A DNA stretch of 64,000 nt from Acanthochlamys bracteata (Eukaryota; Streptophyta; Magnoliopsida; Pandanales; Velloziaceae), in assembly GCA_019914995.1 (NCBI GenBank), contig CM034142.1:5537031-5601030 (forward strand), given 5' to 3'. How positions within the stretch are numbered: position 1 is the first letter of the stretch; the number at the start of each line of letters is the position of its first letter. The notes beneath the pieces are model-generated. The model was not told the origin of the DNA, made no database searches, and saw only the letters and a list, made by a program, of their open reading frames with translations. Below, piece after piece: positions 45,918 through 57,835 of the stretch. Both the position numbers and the translations under genes were made by a program.

Positions 45918-47875
45918 AGAAATGCACCACTGAAAGGAAAGCAGATTGATAGCTGATTGAGATATTCGTCTTTTGATTTCTTCGAGAACTTGTGGTTGAT
46001 CACTTAAAAATTCAGCAATGCATGTGCGTTATGATAAGAATGGCATGAATTTGTAATATGGCATTATTTGAGTAGCTAAAGTAACCAAAGCTATGGGAAC
46101 TAAATTCATTGGTAACATGTTGCATTCTTGTATTTCAAATACCACATACAGATTTCACGTTCCAAGAATGAAACATAATTAGTTGAAATTTACAAGTTTG
46201 CATTTGCATACTCGAGATCTATATAATCTCGTGATGTTTGGGCATATTTGAAGGCTCCATCAACATTACTTGGATGTGTTTTAGGCTTTGTTAATGTTTA
46301 TTACTTTTAGATATATTTCATGTATTTTTTATTTATTTTTTGTTTTATGATGATGAAAGATTTAAAACATATCCAAATGACGTGAATTGGACTTGAATTA
46401 AGAATGTAATAGCGAAATCTTCGAAATTGTAGCAGTACTGAAAATTTTGCTTTGTTTGAGCATGAACGTAACTTATGCTAGTTTTCTTATTGTACCATAA
46501 TTAGGCACATGAATACGGTTTTCAAGAAAATACTAATCATTGTAAAATATTTATTTTGATAACTATTGCTATAATTATTTTAAAGGTTCCTGTATTTGGA
46601 ATTACTAAATAGTAAATATACTTTTTAATATTTCAAAATTTTCCATAGGCACCTTAATAATTATTGTTATAGTTATATTTTACAATAATTAAAATAAATC
46701 CGTTATTTAAAACTTTCAAGTTTCAACTATTGTATTGTCTTCCCCTTCTCCAATAAAGTATCTTAAACTATTTAATTCATAATAGATAGTTGTGATTTTG
46801 GTAATTACTTCGTAAATAAATTGATAACTTTCGAAATTAAGAATGTAGTGGTGGATAATATACTTCAAAAATAAAGCTAAGCTTTTAACGGGAGCAGATC
46901 TGCCAATTCAATCTAGTTCAATTAATGAATGAAATACTAAATCACAACTTCACAAAAACTTTAATTAAGTTTCATTTTCACAATTCTAAAAAAGTTATTG
47001 GTTTTTTAACTTCTTTTATTGATTTTAGTTTATCATTACCTTTTCTTTTTCAAAATTAACTTAATTAGACAATGAAATGTGAATACATCTTAATTTTTTA
47101 AATTATATTTGAAAATTTTCATATCATCTTTATGTTATAAGTTTAGTTTAATAATTATATTCATTCTGTTCGATTTTAATCACTTTTAGTTCAATCAGCA
47201 GTTGATCAGTTCAGTCACCAGTCCAATTTTAAATAATGGCTTTAAGAGTATCAGTTATTATTATTGCAATTTTGTGGTTGTTTCAGAATAGTTATTACAA
47301 TTTTAATCATAATGATAGTAATATTTAAAGTAGTTAGGTAAAGAAATAATATCAGTATTAGTTATATAACTATTATTGCTATTACTAATGGTTCAAATTT
47401 TACTAATAAAGTTTCAGAAAATAATGATAATGATAATTTGGTAATGTAATTTAGTCATTATTAAGTGGGAATAATATTTTATTTGATTAGTTATATAGTA
47501 TAGATTAAGGTAGTTAGGACGATACAAATTCTTCGGAAATGTTTTGTCCCATACTTCAATAATATCTAATATAGATAAGTCTACGTGAGCCAAATTGCCT
47601 TTCTAAAAGTCTTAATAATTCCATTAATTTCAGGATACGCTTGAATAGTCCACTGCTCGGCTAAAAGGGTTCGGACAATAACCAGTCTCGCCGATGAACA
47701 GTGATCGAATCAAGTCGATACGCTCTAGTCGTCAGAAAGTATAGGGTCAAGCTGTCTGGTCACTATGTATGTTGATCGTCAATATGATCGATTAATATTG
47801 ACCCGTGATCTGTTTAGTGTTGATAGTTGATCGGATTATATAGGTGAGATGAAGTTAAAAAAATATATCAATAAT

Positions 47876-47987
47876 GGTTTGCTAACTGTTGGCTGACATC
47901 AACGATCTGCTAACCTTTGCCTGACATCAAAGATTTGTTGAGGAATGCTGTTTGACAAAGATCTGTTAACATTAGGATGACGTCAAC
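47876..47987 (+). repeat. Four-copy 28-bp tandem repeat
   Basis: Four consecutive units at exact 28-bp spacing start at 47876, 47904, 47932 and 47960. The general form is GATCTGCTAAC-TTTG-CTGACATCAAC. Unit 3 is the most diverged. Confidence 0.8.
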
Positions 47988-50329
47988 TAAAGCTCGTAGA
48001 TTTTTACTTTTTAGTTGATTTTTAAATTTGAACTTAAAAAGTACCTCCTGTCTTACTACAAAGTTTACATAACAAAATTTTATTTCTCATTTTCATTCAA
48101 AATTTCAAACTCATGCAAAATTTCAAATTCTCAAAGTCACGTTCCCTTAATAACATTCTTAAAAAACTTTATAGTTTTCTTATTTCTTCCTTTAAATTGA
48201 TCCAAATGTTGGTATTATAATCTTGAAATGAATGATTATGAAATAGATAGATAATCAAAACTTAGAGTAGATGACTATTATATTGCCCGTATGGAAGAAG
48301 GCAATGGAGTTCCTCCAATGAAAAAATAGATATTTTCATCAAAGATGTGATGAACTCATTAAATGCTAAGTGTTGTAAGTACTTCGACTTCAGCGTGGGC
48401 ATCGACAACAAAAAAAGTCTTCAAAAGCAATAACTTTTGGAGCATAAATTACTTCATCGTCGAAATACAGTACAAAATAAAAAAAGTCGAGATATACATT
48501 TGATAAAATTCTTCTAATTGCTAATCATAGTGCTAGAATCTTACATTTACCCATAGTACAAATGTTTTGCGAATAAAGAAGTTGAGATGGAGCCTTCACA
48601 AATTTAACTTCAATTCAATACGTATGGTTTGTTAACTATTTGGTCTTATAACTCTATATATGTACTTGGAGAATCTCTAATCCGTGTGATTTGTGTTATA
48701 AATTTGCGTATTAATTTTGGTAAGTTGTATTTTTATGTAGAACATATTAAATGATCATATTATCCACGTTTCAAGAAGCTAGAAGAATAACTATTAGAAA
48801 TTATGTTATATAAAATACATACTACATTAAAATTTGAAATGATTGCATTATCTTTTTCCATTGCACTAACATCGATATTTGAAGCGCTATAGCTAAACAA
48901 GTATTGCTGCATATTATTTAGATTCACATTATCAACTTAATTGTGTAATCAGGTATAAAACTGGTAAGTGAAGATTATTACTAATATTTGATTTGCTATT
49001 TCTTAGCTTACTAGTTTAAAGTAATATTTAGTTGAATTTAAGAAGTATTGCATAGCGGATCATTGGAGGTTTCGAAAGTTTAAACTTAATATACCAGTAA
49101 TATAAAATTCTATTTTTAATTCAAAAAATATTTTAGATTATATAAATATAATTATAATTTTTATAATATAATAACATATTTACTAAAACTCACTAGATAA
49201 TTGCTGCAAAATTTGTGAGTTTTTAGAACTTCTTTATGATACTACTGTTATATTATTTGAAATTTACTATCCTACTTTTTCATTATTTTTATATTTGATT
49301 CTTAGAATACCATGTTGCATTCATATATAGTAGATGAATTACTTCAACTCATAGTTACAATAATAAATTTTTAAAAAAATATTTAGACTGAGATTCCTCT
49401 TTTATATTATATTCTTTTATGTTAGACCATAAATTCAATTTCAGTACTTCTTTAATACTCTTATTTATATTAGTATGCATTCGAATATTTTCAATATTCA
49501 ATCACAAACTACTAACGCCTGTAATAAGTTGTACAAAATTTATGATTTATGAGGATATGTTTGGCAACTTAATGGATCAATAACAACTATCGACAAAGGC
49601 CAAACTCGTTAGAGTAAAAAGAAAAAAAATGATCGGGTGGTTCTTTATTTCATCAAGTCTGGCTCAACATAAACACCAATTAACTTCAAGTGGCATCCAA
49701 TTTTCATCGAATTTGAGCTAATACTTTGACGTAGATACTGTCATCATCGATGACAACGATAATTCAGAAAACTTTATTTTTTTGAATTGGGGAAAACACA
49801 CGTTCAACAAGATATACGGTTCTTTCTTAATTAGCACGTGATATCTTGAATATTCATATCTCAATAGTCCACAACCGGCCCAAAAGGTAAGGACCTTTCC
49901 TTTACCTCTGGGGGTAGGAAAATCCTGATCGGGACAGAAAACTCTCTAACAAGGTCCATCCTAGAAGGAAAAATGTGTTTTCAGAATTGTCATTTAACAC
50001 AGCTGGAAGAGTCAATTGAAACCGAAAAAGATAACTAATGAGTGAAATGGTTGAGGTGCTAATTTGTCTCAAAAGTTGAAAATTTGAATTTAAAAGATAT
50101 AGCATACAACTCATAATGAATACATGATGCAACAATTTTCGAAGTTATTTAAAGAAAAATGTTCTAACTACAAGCGAAAATTTATAATTATGTAAATATC
50201 GTAGTAAAGCCATTTATGTTTTACTTTTATCTTAATGAAATTTTATTTCACTTGTTTTCTTAAATGCTTTGTAGACAAAAAAAAAAAAAATGCATACGAT
50301 AGAACTAGCTATAGAAATTTTTACTAGAC

Positions 50330-50400
50330 CGGATTGACTCAACTCAGAGCTCGGGCGGTTTGGCCTAGTCGGCCTATATTTGTGCCTCTAAGCTTGTATC
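50330..50400 (-). repeat. Terminal fragment related to the element at 33135-33495
   Basis: The minus strand reads TTAGAGGCACAAATATAGGC then CGACTAGGCC, matching the AGAGGCACAAA-A...GG-C end of the element at 33135. The other end was not found nearby. Confidence 0.35.
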
Positions 50401-51234
50401 ATAGGTTTTTTTACAAGACAATTCTTTTTTCAATCTAAATTTATTTCTAACTCTTCTTTTCAAAATAGGTTTTCCTAATCTACTCTTTTATTAAAAAAGA
50501 GTAAAATACTCTCCGAACTCTTTCTCCTATTATAGGTGTATCTTAGATTTGGATTGGGTAGAGAAAGAGTACAGATTATTAAAAGAACTTATCTTGAGAA
50601 GAAAAGTTAGAAAAATAAAGTCAAAAGAAATAATGATTCTTTTGTAAAGAACCCTTATCTCATTATAAGTATATACTCTTTAAGGGGCTATTGGAGATTG
50701 CCTAAAAAGTAGAATGCTTAGAAAATAGAAGATTTTTAGAAAACAAATTTGCTATTTTTTAAATTAAAATAAAAGTTTACTCTTTAATGTACAATTCAAC
50801 CCGTGTCTTTCAAATTACAAATTTTAGATATTAAAAAATTAATGAAGTAGCCAGAATGAGACCATACTGTTTCTAAATGGCCTTCCTAATCGAAAATTGG
50901 TTTATATTTACGAAGTAACCGGAAACAAGATAAGAATAGAATACGAATAATACGAGAAATAGATAGAACAATGTGATAAATAAATGAACTAAAAAAAAAA
51001 AATAAACAAACAAGACTAGAATATTGAACAAGATAAGAAATAGATGAACTAGAAAAAGATAAAAAAATAAAGAAAATTGATTACCATTTTATTGATCTTA
51101 TAAGGTTTGTACCTTTTATTTATAATTAGAATTTATACATTATGGATAGAGTTCTAAATTTAATACAACTCTTTTTCAATTACAATTTCAACCTAATTTG
51201 TAAAACCTAATATCTAAAAAAAATAAATAATAGT

Positions 51235-51400
51235 TGTTGGTATGAGTCAACACATATTTGAAATATATTATCTTAGATATATTTTGTTAGAATTATATTA
51301 TATATTTTAAATATTTTTTTATTTATTTTGTGTTATAAGTAATCTATATATATGTACTTGTACGAGTATTCAAAAATATAGAGAATAAGATTGAAAGATT
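51235..51400 (+). repeat. 5' LTR of the second copia element (end uncertain)
   Basis: Aligns with 56285-56406 through CACATATTT-AAATATATTAT, TATATATGTACTTGTA-GA-TATT and ATATAGAGAATA blocks. The boundary with the leader is not clear; the LTR is short. Confidence 0.6.
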
Positions 51401-51960
51401 TTATTTTGCTTCTAGAGCAAAACTCTAAATCTGTTCGTCGCCGTCGTGGAGACAACGACTGTGACGATCAGATTCCGATTAAACCATCCGGCTATTATCA
51501 TGGATATATGATTGCAACAGTTCGAAACTCCGACCATATCAGTTTGAACAAATTCGGCCGGACTAGATCAATAATAAAAAAAATTCCTTCCGCCGCCGCT
51601 GTCTCAGCCAGACTGTCAACAAGACCGGCTTTCTCGCCACCACTGCTGCTTCATCGTCAGACCTCATCTGCACTGCATCTGCTTCCTCCTTCCGCGCTGA
51701 TTCACCGCTGCTTTGGAGAGGATAGAACCACACGAGCAGTTGCCCTGCTCAGGTGCTTCACTATCTTTTGCACGCTGCCGCCGCTCGATTTACCACTGTT
51801 CGTCGCCAATTTGACTACCATTGTCCTTCTACTATTGATTCGCCGCGGTCAGCACATCGTTGTCACTCGACCACAGCTCGCTGACGTCGATCTGCATCGA
51901 TTTCATCAGACCTTGCCGATGCAGATATCCGACCTGAACCTGATGAGCCCAGCTTGCTGA
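51391..51960 (+). other. GC-rich 189-codon open frame in the leader of the second copia element
   Basis: The interval between the 5' LTR and gag carries a markedly GC-richer segment (51570-51950) with a continuous frame rich in Arg, Leu, Pro, His. It contains frequent GCCGCC, TCGTC and CACCGCTGC motifs. No domain was recognised. Its base composition differs sharply from the AT-rich element around it. It could be a captured host fragment or a normal GC-rich leader of this copia lineage. Because the rest of the element has decayed, the intact frame is notable, though composition alone can keep it open. Confidence 0.35.
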
Positions 51961-52059
51961 TCGGGCCCCTAAAAAAAGAAGAAAGGTTCAAGTGCGCTAT
52001 TATCCACTGCCTCAATGACTACTCATATTATCAGCGTACAACGTGATTTATCCTCCGCT

Positions 52060-52790
52060 ATTAGTGTTAAGTTAAATAGTTTCAACTATTCTATTTGGTC
52101 TTAAGTTGTTGAGATATATATTGTGAATAAGATGCATTATTTGACCGGAGAAATAGCATGACCTCAAGAAACTAATCCTAGTTATACCCGGTGGAGAACT
52201 GACAATGCTATCGTCAAAATTGATTGATCAACTATATAGAACCAGTTGTGATGGAACTCTTTATCCGACTTCCCAATGTGAGATACGTTTAGACTGTTAT
52301 GTACAAAACTTTTCATGATAATTTTGGTTTGTCTCAGATATATGAATTAACATGTAGGGCTTTTAAACTGAAGTAAGGTGGAAGGCCCATTATGACATAT
52401 TATTCAGAATTACAAAACATATAGCAAGAATTAGATTTTCGCAGTCCAATCAGAATGTATTGTGCTAATGATATATTAACTCAATAATATGATATTGAGA
52501 GTGAACGTGTCTATGTCTTTTTATCTAGACTTGATGATAACTTGATAAAATCCGTAGTAGTCTACTACAAACAGATGTGTTTTCTAGATTAGAAGCTTTT
52601 TATAATTACATTCGTCGTGAGGAGCGATGTCAAGTAGTTATAATAGGATCTAACGATATTGGTACTAAGAGTTGTTGCTGTTGTGGCCTCTAACAATCTT
52701 AAAATCCAAGTGAAGCAAAAAGCACAAAAATGACAGTGTATTCATTGTGGTAAAGTTGAGCATAATCGAAATTCATGCTTTCATCTTAAT
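52060..52790 (+). pseudogene. Copia gag remnant with zinc knuckle
   Basis: The frames read LNSFNYSIWS-VVEIYIVNKM, then RWRTDNAIVK, and at about 52735 CIHCGKVEHNRNSCFHL, a CCHC knuckle (C-x2-C-x4-H-x4-C). Multiple stops. This matches the UBN2/Retrotran_gag type of plant copia elements. Confidence 0.8.
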
Positions 52791-54959
52791 TGGTTTGTTA
52801 TCTTAATTAGTGGGAGGACTTGAAGAAGAAGAAAAACAAGACAAAATTTTTTTTGATGTAATGATTAGTCTTGCGGGTCTCACATTAGCTGATCTTTCAT
52901 CTTCTACATTATCGGTTGCTCCTTCACCAGTTCTATGTTTGATGTCTCAAGTTAATTAAGATTTTCCAATTTCATGTAACTAAAACTTTGCATTTACTAT
53001 TTTAGATTCACAACGGGATACATGATAGATTTTAGATTTAACAGCTACATATCATATGACATTTAATCCAAAAAATTTCCAGACCGAAAGTGCTTCAATT
53101 AAAAATAATATAATATATACCAATGGAGAAAATTATTCGATGACAGTTGTTAATACAGTAGCATGATCATCATATCTATCTGTATAAGATTGTTTATTTG
53201 TTCAATCTTTATCACATAATTTTTTATCTATAAGATAATTTATTGAACAGTTGAACTCCATTATTTTTATGTATTCCTATTTTTGCTTGCTTCAGGATAT
53301 CCAGACATACAAGATAATTGGGCGTGATACTAAGAGAAGGGTTTATACTATCTCGATGATGTTAGTTCAGACAGATTTTGTAGTACTAGTGAACCCAACA
53401 TTGAAAAAAAAAAAAGTTTGACTTTGGTACCGATGCCTAGGTCATGCGTCTTTTTGTTACTTCAATATTTATTACCATATTTATTTTTAGGTCTCAAAGA
53501 GTCTGAGTTTCAGTATGAACTAGATCTAAGTCTGTATTTTTGCTAAGAGTTATCGAGTGCCATATTTTCTTGTTATCAATAAAAGAACAACTTTTTTTGA
53601 ATTAGTCCATTCGGATGTTTGAGGACCCTCTCCCGTTATGACTATTACTGTCATTTAGATTGTTTACAGTATTTGTATATAATTGCACAGGCATGATATA
53701 GTTACATATTTTGAATAATAAAAATGAGATTGGTGATATCTTTGTACGGTTTGATAAAATGGTACAAACTCAATTTTTCTTCCTATTTGAATTTTTCGTT
53801 CTAATAATGGTGGAGAGTATATTAATATATCTTTGAGCTCTTACATTCACCATCATAATATTATTAGTAAAACTTATTATCCACAAACACCTCACCAAAG
53901 TAGAGTAGCTTAAAGAAAATATCGACACATATTAGAATCGCCTATGCTTTATTATTTATAGCTCATTTTCAAAGCATTATTGGGCAGACGCATTTCAGTC
54001 TACAGTTTATGTAATTAATTGTATGCAATTTAGAATTCTGAGCTTTCGGACACAACTTGAGATTTCATCTATATTTGTCCTCTCACTCTCATATCGTATT
54101 TTTTGTTTTGTTGCATTAGTATATTTGCAAAAAATCAAATAGATAAATTGAATCCATGTGTTTGAGGTGCGTGTTTCTCGAGTATGGTCCTGACCAGAAA
54201 GATTACTACTACTATTATCGACACACTAAAATTTTGTCACTATAAATGTGACAATTTTAGAATCGAAAAGGTCAGATTAGCATCAGATTTAGACTTTTAG
54301 GGAAAGTTAGAAATTACGGAAGATCTAAGTTTGCTTATAATTGAACTCACTACACACATTGAGAAAGGTAAGAGGTAATGTGTGAATCATGACATAGGTC
54401 TAGGTGAGGTTCGAACTACTAAAATTGAATTAAAAGAAACATAATAGATAGAAACTACTGAAGTTGGAGAAAAAATTCCCCTCTCTCATCCTGCAGTATC
54501 CACTCGAACTTTTGAAGATATCCTTGAGGTAAGTATTGAAAATTCAGAATATTATTATGGATACATCTAATATTGTCAACAGGAGTTATCAGTTGCCATA
54601 CAGAAAAAATTATGAAAAATCGTTTGAGAGATATTCAGTAGAAGTAAAAGTTTTCAAGTATCATATTGCTAATTATGTATTTTTTCTCAGGCTGTCTCCA
54701 TCATAGACAGCTTTCATTAGTTAGGTAACAGCTGTGACTCTTTCTTATAACATAAGAGAAATCTTATCCGATCCTAAATGGACCAGGCCTATGAATGAAG
54801 AGATAGATGCTCTTCAGAAGAATTTAACTTGAAAGATAATGTCACTATCAGAAGAAAAAAAAAACAGTTAGTTGTAAGTGGGTGTATATCATCAAATACA
54901 AAACAGATAAAACGACTGAAAGGTATAAGACAAGGTTAGCGTAGTGTCCAAAGGATACT

Positions 54960-56240
54960 TATAAACTTATGAGTGAATTATCACGAGAATTTTGCTCCAG
55001 TTGCAAAAATATTTGCTATCAAGTATTGTTATATCTTGCAGCAAAATTTGATTGGTCCTTGCAACAGTTTGATGTAAAAAATACATTTCTTTATGGTGAG
55101 TTAGAAGAAGAAGTATATATGAAGCTTCCGCTTGATTATAGAGTATCCGAAAGAACCGACTATGTCTGCAAACTAAAAAACGCTTTATATGGATTGAAGC
55201 AATCTCTAAAAAAATAGTTTGGTAGATTTAGTCAAGGCTTGAACAGATATGGTTACCGATAAGGTAATACTGATCATATATTATTTTTCAAGAACCAAAA
55301 TAATAAGGTAACTGCTTTGATAATCTATGTTGATGATATAAATATCAAAAGTAATGATCATAAAGAAATTTAGATATTAAAAACGTATCTAGCCTTTGAA
55401 TTCGAGATTAAAATTTTTAGGGAATTGAAATATTTCTTGAGCATTGAGGTGGCAAGGTGTAAGTAATGTATTTTTTATCACAAAAAAAATATATCTTTAA
55501 CTTATTGTATGAGATACGGATTTCAGATTGCAAACCTATCAATATATTAATTATTGAGTATCATAATTTAGAATAACATCTTGATCAAGTACTAGTATCT
55601 AAGGAGAAATATCAATAATTACTTAGTAGATTAATTTATTTATCACATATTTATTATGATATAGTCTATGTAGTAAGTGTTGTCAATTAATTTATACATC
55701 ATCTAGGTATGGATCATTATGAAAATTATAAATAGTTGGAGATATTTGAAGTCAACACTAGACAGAGAATTACTATTTAGAAAGTATAATCATCTGAATA
55801 TAGATGCATATACTGATGCAGATCGGGTAGAAGATAAGACATATAGATGCTCAACGTATGGCTATTTTATATTTATTGATGGTAATCTAGTTACATAGAG
55901 GAGTAAGAAATAGAAATTAGTTGCTTGATCGTCTGTTGAGGTTGAACACCGAGAGATTGCACATAGAGTTTCTGAACTATTAAAGTTTTGAATGTTATTA
56001 ACGGAACTTAGTTTTTCTCCTAAAAATTTTATAAAATTATTTCGTAATAATAAAGTTGTAATAAATATTGTTATAATCTAGTGCAGTATGATCGCACTAA
56101 AAATGTTGATATAGATCGACACTTAATCAAAGAAGAATTGGAGTAAATTTTGATTGAATTATCTTTTGTGAGTTCAGAAGTATAGCTAGCAGACTTATTG
56201 ACAAAATATATCTCGTGTAAAATTTTTCATGACTCACTGA
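54960..56240 (+). pseudogene. Copia reverse transcriptase-RNase H remnant of the second element
   Basis: In one open stretch (54969-55217) the RT reads AAKFDWSLQQFDVKNTFLYG, LEEEVYMKLPLDYRVSERTD and LKNALYGLKQS. A later block, TALIIYVDDI-, carries the YVDD catalytic motif. The RNase H part includes NVDGYTDAD-type and SAEAE-like segments near 55790-55980. Stops interrupt every frame. Confidence 0.85.
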
Positions 56241-56411
56241 ATAATTTGGATATCGATGTATCTTTACATCAACTTGAAGGATAGTGTTAGTTGAGTCAAA
56301 CACATATTTTAAAATATATTATTTTAATTAATATAGAATTCTTATTATTTACTATTATAAAATATATATATACTTGTATGAATATTAAATATAGAGAATA
56401 TTAAATATAGT

Positions 56412-57202
56412 TTATAGAGTAGAGCTAAGATATTAGCCATCCAAACACAAACGACATGTTTACCTTGATAGAAAAATGAGTAAAATAAGTTTTTTTTAAA
56501 CTCACTTAAAAAAATTAAATTAAAAATTAAAAATATTTAATAAAAATAAAATTATATATTAATATAGTATTTATAGTAAGTTTTAAAAATAAAATTTTTA
56601 AAAATTTTATTAATAAAAAATTTTGTTTTAATTTTTATATATTTTTATATTAAAAATGAGTTTCAAAAAAATTAATTTAGAATGTTGGTAAATACGTCTA
56701 AAGAAATTTCAATACCACCACAATACTGCCATACGAAGGTTGTCCAACAAAACACTTTTAAGTTGCGTAAAATTGATCCAAATAAATGAAAAATTCGGGA
56801 CTCGACTTTGGGATTTCTTGGAAGGAAAATTTATTGATGAAAATGGCCAAACACCCTTCTTCAATTTCAAATCGTTCAAGAAGATTTAACAATACAAACA
56901 AAATAAAGACTTTTCAACACAAAACCCTCTTTCCAAACAAAGTTAAATCACCCAAAAAGATAAAGAAAAAGATAAAAGAAAAACAAACAGAACTTCCAAA
57001 GATATTATTACAAACGGTCCACAAAATTTTCTGGACGATACTGTTTTCATGAACCCACAGCGTACGCGTCACTAGCTTGATGGAGAGTTCAGGACACTGA
57101 TCGAGAACATCCTTCTTCTACCAACACGTCAGTCTAGGCACTTGATCATCTGCCAGAGTCGGTCACTGTGCTACAAGATAACCATGTACCTACAGTAATT
57201 AC
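56412..57202. other. AT-rich sequence downstream of the RING gene
   Basis: Contains probable 3' flank of the minus-strand RING gene. The plus-strand 88-codon frame at 56786-57052 is Lys/Asn-rich, has no domain, and is likely chance. Confidence 0.4.
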
Positions 57203-57835
57203 CTATGCATCGTTCATGTGTAGCTTGTAATGCATGCCCGTCTCTGTCGTCCGTTTAAAGGGGAAGACTATGACCTGCCTTTTACAGACAGGGCATAGAA
57301 AAGAGCGCAAGTAGATCCACGCATCGATGCAAGCTCTGTGGTACATATGTCTGCACGTAGGAAGCACCCTTAGCTCCTCTTCGTCAACGAAATCACCTAA
57401 ACATATCACGCAACGCTCCTGCTCTTCCCCTGTGGAGTTACCGCCGGTGTACTTGATCACCGGTACAGAATTCAGTTGCTCGACGAATTGTCTCTCGAGA
57501 TCAAGAGAAACATCTGCAGTAGCCGTTGGCCTGAATATTGCACTAACGCTGCAGCTGTTGCGGTTGCTGCGGCAACTACGCTTGCATGAAAACATGATAA
57601 TAAAGAAGATACTGGTAAGAGAAACGAGCGCGATTGAACTGACAGCTAAGAAAGTGTAGTCATGGTGATCATGACGGAGAGAAATTGGTGGTGAAGAAGG
57701 CGGCGTCGGCAGAGTCAGAAAGTGTTGGATTGCTCGATCCGGCGGGTTCTCGAAGAAGAGTTCTACACAAATAAAGTTAGTAATACTAATAAATTTAGAA
57801 TAAAGCAGCGGACGAGACGCGTAAACGAATTGCAT
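57203..57835 (-). CDS. RING-H2 finger membrane protein, probable E3 ubiquitin ligase
   Basis: About 210 residues. A hydrophobic segment at roughly residues 65-86 (TFLAVSSIALVSLTSIFFII) is a single membrane helix, followed by a basic, Cys-containing stretch (CKRSCRSNRNSC). A C-terminal RING-H2 finger runs from about residue 140: CVICLGDFVDEEELRVLPTC, RHMYHRACIDAW, then CPVCKRQV, giving the C2-H2-C2 ligand pattern C-x2-C-x14-C-x1-H-x2-H-x2-C-x10-C-x2-C. The layout (TM helix then RING-H2) matches ATL/RMR-like plant ubiquitin ligases acting on E2 enzymes at membranes. The start is uncertain: a TATA-like TATAAAT lies only about 10 bp upstream of the first Met, and a good acceptor (TTTGTGTAG|AACTC, 57762) lies inside the N-terminal part, so the true 5' end may be spliced from an upstream exon. 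No internal stop; likely functional. Confidence 0.75.
   Translation of the reverse strand: MQFVYASRPLLYSKFISITNFICVELFFENPPDRAIQHFLTLPTPPSSPPISLRHDHHDYTFLAVSSIALVSLTSIFFIIMFSCKRSCRSNRNSCSVSAIFRPTATADVSLDLERQFVEQLNSVPVIKYTGGNSTGEEQERCVICLGDFVDEEELRVLPTCRHMYHRACIDAWIYLRSFLCPVCKRQVIVFPFKRTTETGMHYKLHMNDA

Larger units (their letters stand above)
45923..51229. other. AT-rich intergenic sequence, few identifiable parts
   Basis: No gene was recognised. It contains a 4 x 28-bp repeat (47876-47987) and a terminal-motif fragment at 50330-50400 related to the element at 33135. At about 49870-49945 a segment with ATAGTCCACAACCGGCCCAA and GACCTTTCCTTTACCTCTGG has a retroelement LTR look, and a partly similar ATAGTCCACTGCTCGGC occurs at 47645, but I could not assign either. 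Confidence 0.4.
51235..56406 (+). mobile_element. Second Ty1/copia retrotransposon, full order preserved but heavily mutated
   Basis: The LTR-like ends TGTTGGTATGAGTCAACACA (51235) and TGTTAGTTGAGTCAAACACA (56285) are in direct orientation. Between them all copia domains can be traced in order: gag (about 52060-52680), zinc knuckle (CIHCGKVEHNRNSC, about 52735), protease/GAG-pre-integrase (TATYHMTFNPKNF, about 53040; DIQTYKIIGRDTKRR, about 53300), integrase (about 53580-54000), reverse transcriptase (NFAPVAKI to 55500) and RNase H (VDGYTDAD-like and later, 55790-56230). Stops are scattered along the whole length. Candidate 5-bp repeat ATAGT flanks it (51230-51234 and 56407-56411). Confidence 0.88.

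Noticed and set aside
57327-57659. Plus-strand 110-codon frame
   Set aside because: It is antisense to the RING-H2 gene and has no recognisable features.
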